Below are positions 7,424 through 7,774 of a DNA stretch of 7,774 nt, in pieces (position 1 is the first letter of the stretch; each line of letters opens with the position of its first letter). The position numbers and the translations under genes were made by a program. The notes beneath the pieces are model-generated. The model searched no databases. It saw only the letters and a list, made by a program, of their open reading frames with translations, and was not told the DNA's origin. The stretch covers positions 1 to 7,774 of the forward strand of contig JASFRI010000195.1 in assembly GCA_050115015.1 (NCBI GenBank), written 5' to 3'. Source of the DNA: JASFRI01 sp050115015 (GTDB lineage Bacteria; Acidobacteriota; Polarisedimenticolia; CBDVAL01).

Positions 7424-7458
7424 CGCGGTTCCGCATTCCGCGGATTCCCAGGACGCGG
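7424..7458. repeat. Three CGCGG direct repeats at exact 15-bp spacing
   Basis: CGCGG begins at 7424, 7439 and 7454, each time followed by an A or T and then T. The 15-bp period places the copies about one and a half helical turns apart. They lie 77-111 bp upstream of the DUF362 start. They could be an operator for that gene, or chance in GC-rich DNA; only seven positions per unit are well kept. Confidence 0.3.
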
Positions 7459-7556
7459 ATCGCACGTTGTCCGACGGGCTTGCCATCCGTGTCGTGAGCG
7501 CCTCCCGTCGGCGCAGCGATTCCCGGAACTCGCGGCCGGGTCCCCGATCCGGACCT

Positions 7557-7576
7557 CTAGCAGGCTGCTGAGAAGC
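7557..7576 (+). repeat. Possible insertion-sequence or MITE terminal-repeat remnant
   Basis: CTAGCAGGCTGCTGAGAAGC resembles, from memory, terminal inverted repeats of the GGCTGCTGAAAAA type seen at the ends of some transposable elements. No partner copy, transposase or target duplication was found in the window, so it would be a solitary remnant at best. The stretch is also quasi-palindromic (AGCA/TGCT). Confidence 0.2.
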
Positions 7577-7672
7577 TCCGCGCCCCCGCGTTGCGAGCGC
7601 CGTGGTGCCGGCTGCGAGGCGCCTGGCGGCGGTCGCCGGAACTGCACGACCCGCAGGGGCAGCCGGTGCGAA

Positions 7673-7702
7673 TCGACAGAGGCCGCAGGCTCGTGCTAGC
7701 GT
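7673..7702 (+). promoter_or_regulatory. Candidate promoter for the gene starting at 7753
   Basis: TCGACA (7673-7678) is followed after 18 bases by TAGCGT (7697-7702). Transcription would start near 7709, about 44 bases before the ATG. It resembles the two other rightward promoters in the window but has one mismatch in the -35 box and a longer spacer. Confidence 0.4.
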
Positions 7703-7752
7703 CGTGCCTCCGGGACTCACTGCACGAAGTCCCTGGCCGAGAGGAGGCCGGA

Positions 7753-7774
7753 ATGAAGCGGAGTCTGAGCGTGC
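7753..7774 (+). CDS. Start of an unidentified gene, cut by the window edge
   Basis: The ATG at 7753 follows GAGGAGG (7741-7747) at five-base spacing, a strong ribosome binding site, with a promoter further upstream. Only MKRSLSV can be read. The Lys-Arg start would suit a signal peptide, but seven residues cannot establish that or any function. Confidence 0.6.

Larger units (their letters stand above)
7348..7752. other. Divergent intergenic region without a gene
   Basis: These 405 bases separate the minus-strand DUF362 gene from the plus-strand gene beginning at 7753. They hold the ribosome binding sites of both genes, a three-copy CGCGG direct repeat (7424-7458), an insertion-sequence-end-like motif (7557-7576) and a rightward promoter (7673-7702). 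I found no convincing promoter for the leftward gene. The open frames crossing the region show no protein-like features. Confidence 0.6.

Noticed and set aside
6487..7497. 336-codon plus-strand open frame opposite the DUF362 gene
   Set aside because: Antisense to a well-supported gene; no domain resemblance.
7348..7647. N-terminal extension of the DUF362 protein
   Set aside because: The twin-arginine signal begins at the ATG at 7347, which has GGAGGAGG upstream; the extension has no protein-like features.
1..7774. CRISPR array, rRNA, phage or integrase genes
   Set aside because: No regularly spaced long repeats, rRNA sequence or recombinase motifs were seen on either strand.

Overview
The window comes from a very GC-rich (about 70%) bacterium with a Gram-negative style envelope. 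It carries Sec- and Tat-exported proteins, strong GGAGG-type ribosome binding sites, and sigma70-like promoters with TTGAC[A/T] and TA-CG-T type boxes. The mix of gene families (PQQ-like propeller protein starting DWPQYRGP after its signal, Tat-exported DUF362, a divergent SecA) fits an environmental lineage such as Acidobacteriota, Planctomycetota, Eisenbacteria-like or deltaproteobacterial groups. The phylum cannot be fixed from this sequence.

Layout. (1) 1-2402, minus strand: the 5' 800 codons of a gene whose 3' end lies outside the window. It encodes a secreted protein with a signal peptide, a PQQ-like beta-propeller, an E-set/CBM48-like domain and an enterochelin-esterase-like alpha/beta-hydrolase domain. 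By eye, the hydrolase nucleophile Ser and the catalytic His are both replaced by Gly. (2) 2403-2610: a divergent intergenic region with a TATAAT facing left and a TTGACA/TACGGT pair facing right. (3) 2611-5055, plus strand: an 814-residue SecA-type ATPase. It has substitutions in motif V and in the TERHE segment, no C-terminal zinc-binding tail, and ends in a predicted transmembrane segment. (4) 5056-5766: no convincing protein gene. It holds a hairpin just after secA, a good promoter at 5268-5295, and then about 450 bases rich in stem-loops, read here as a candidate structured RNA of unknown family. (5) 5767-7347, minus strand: a complete Tat-exported DUF362 protein with a C-terminal beta-sandwich module. 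(6) 7348-7752: a divergent intergenic region with 15-bp-periodic CGCGG repeats, an insertion-sequence-end-like motif and a rightward promoter. (7) 7753 onward: the first seven codons of a further plus-strand gene.

Working together. Genes 1 and 4 encode exported proteins (Sec and Tat) and the gene between them is a SecA-like export motor, so the theme is the cell envelope. The genes are divergent or convergent, not one operon, so a shared pathway is only a guess. The most notable items are the apparently inactive esterase domain fused to a propeller, the membrane-anchored SecA variant, and the promoter-led structured intergenic RNA candidate.
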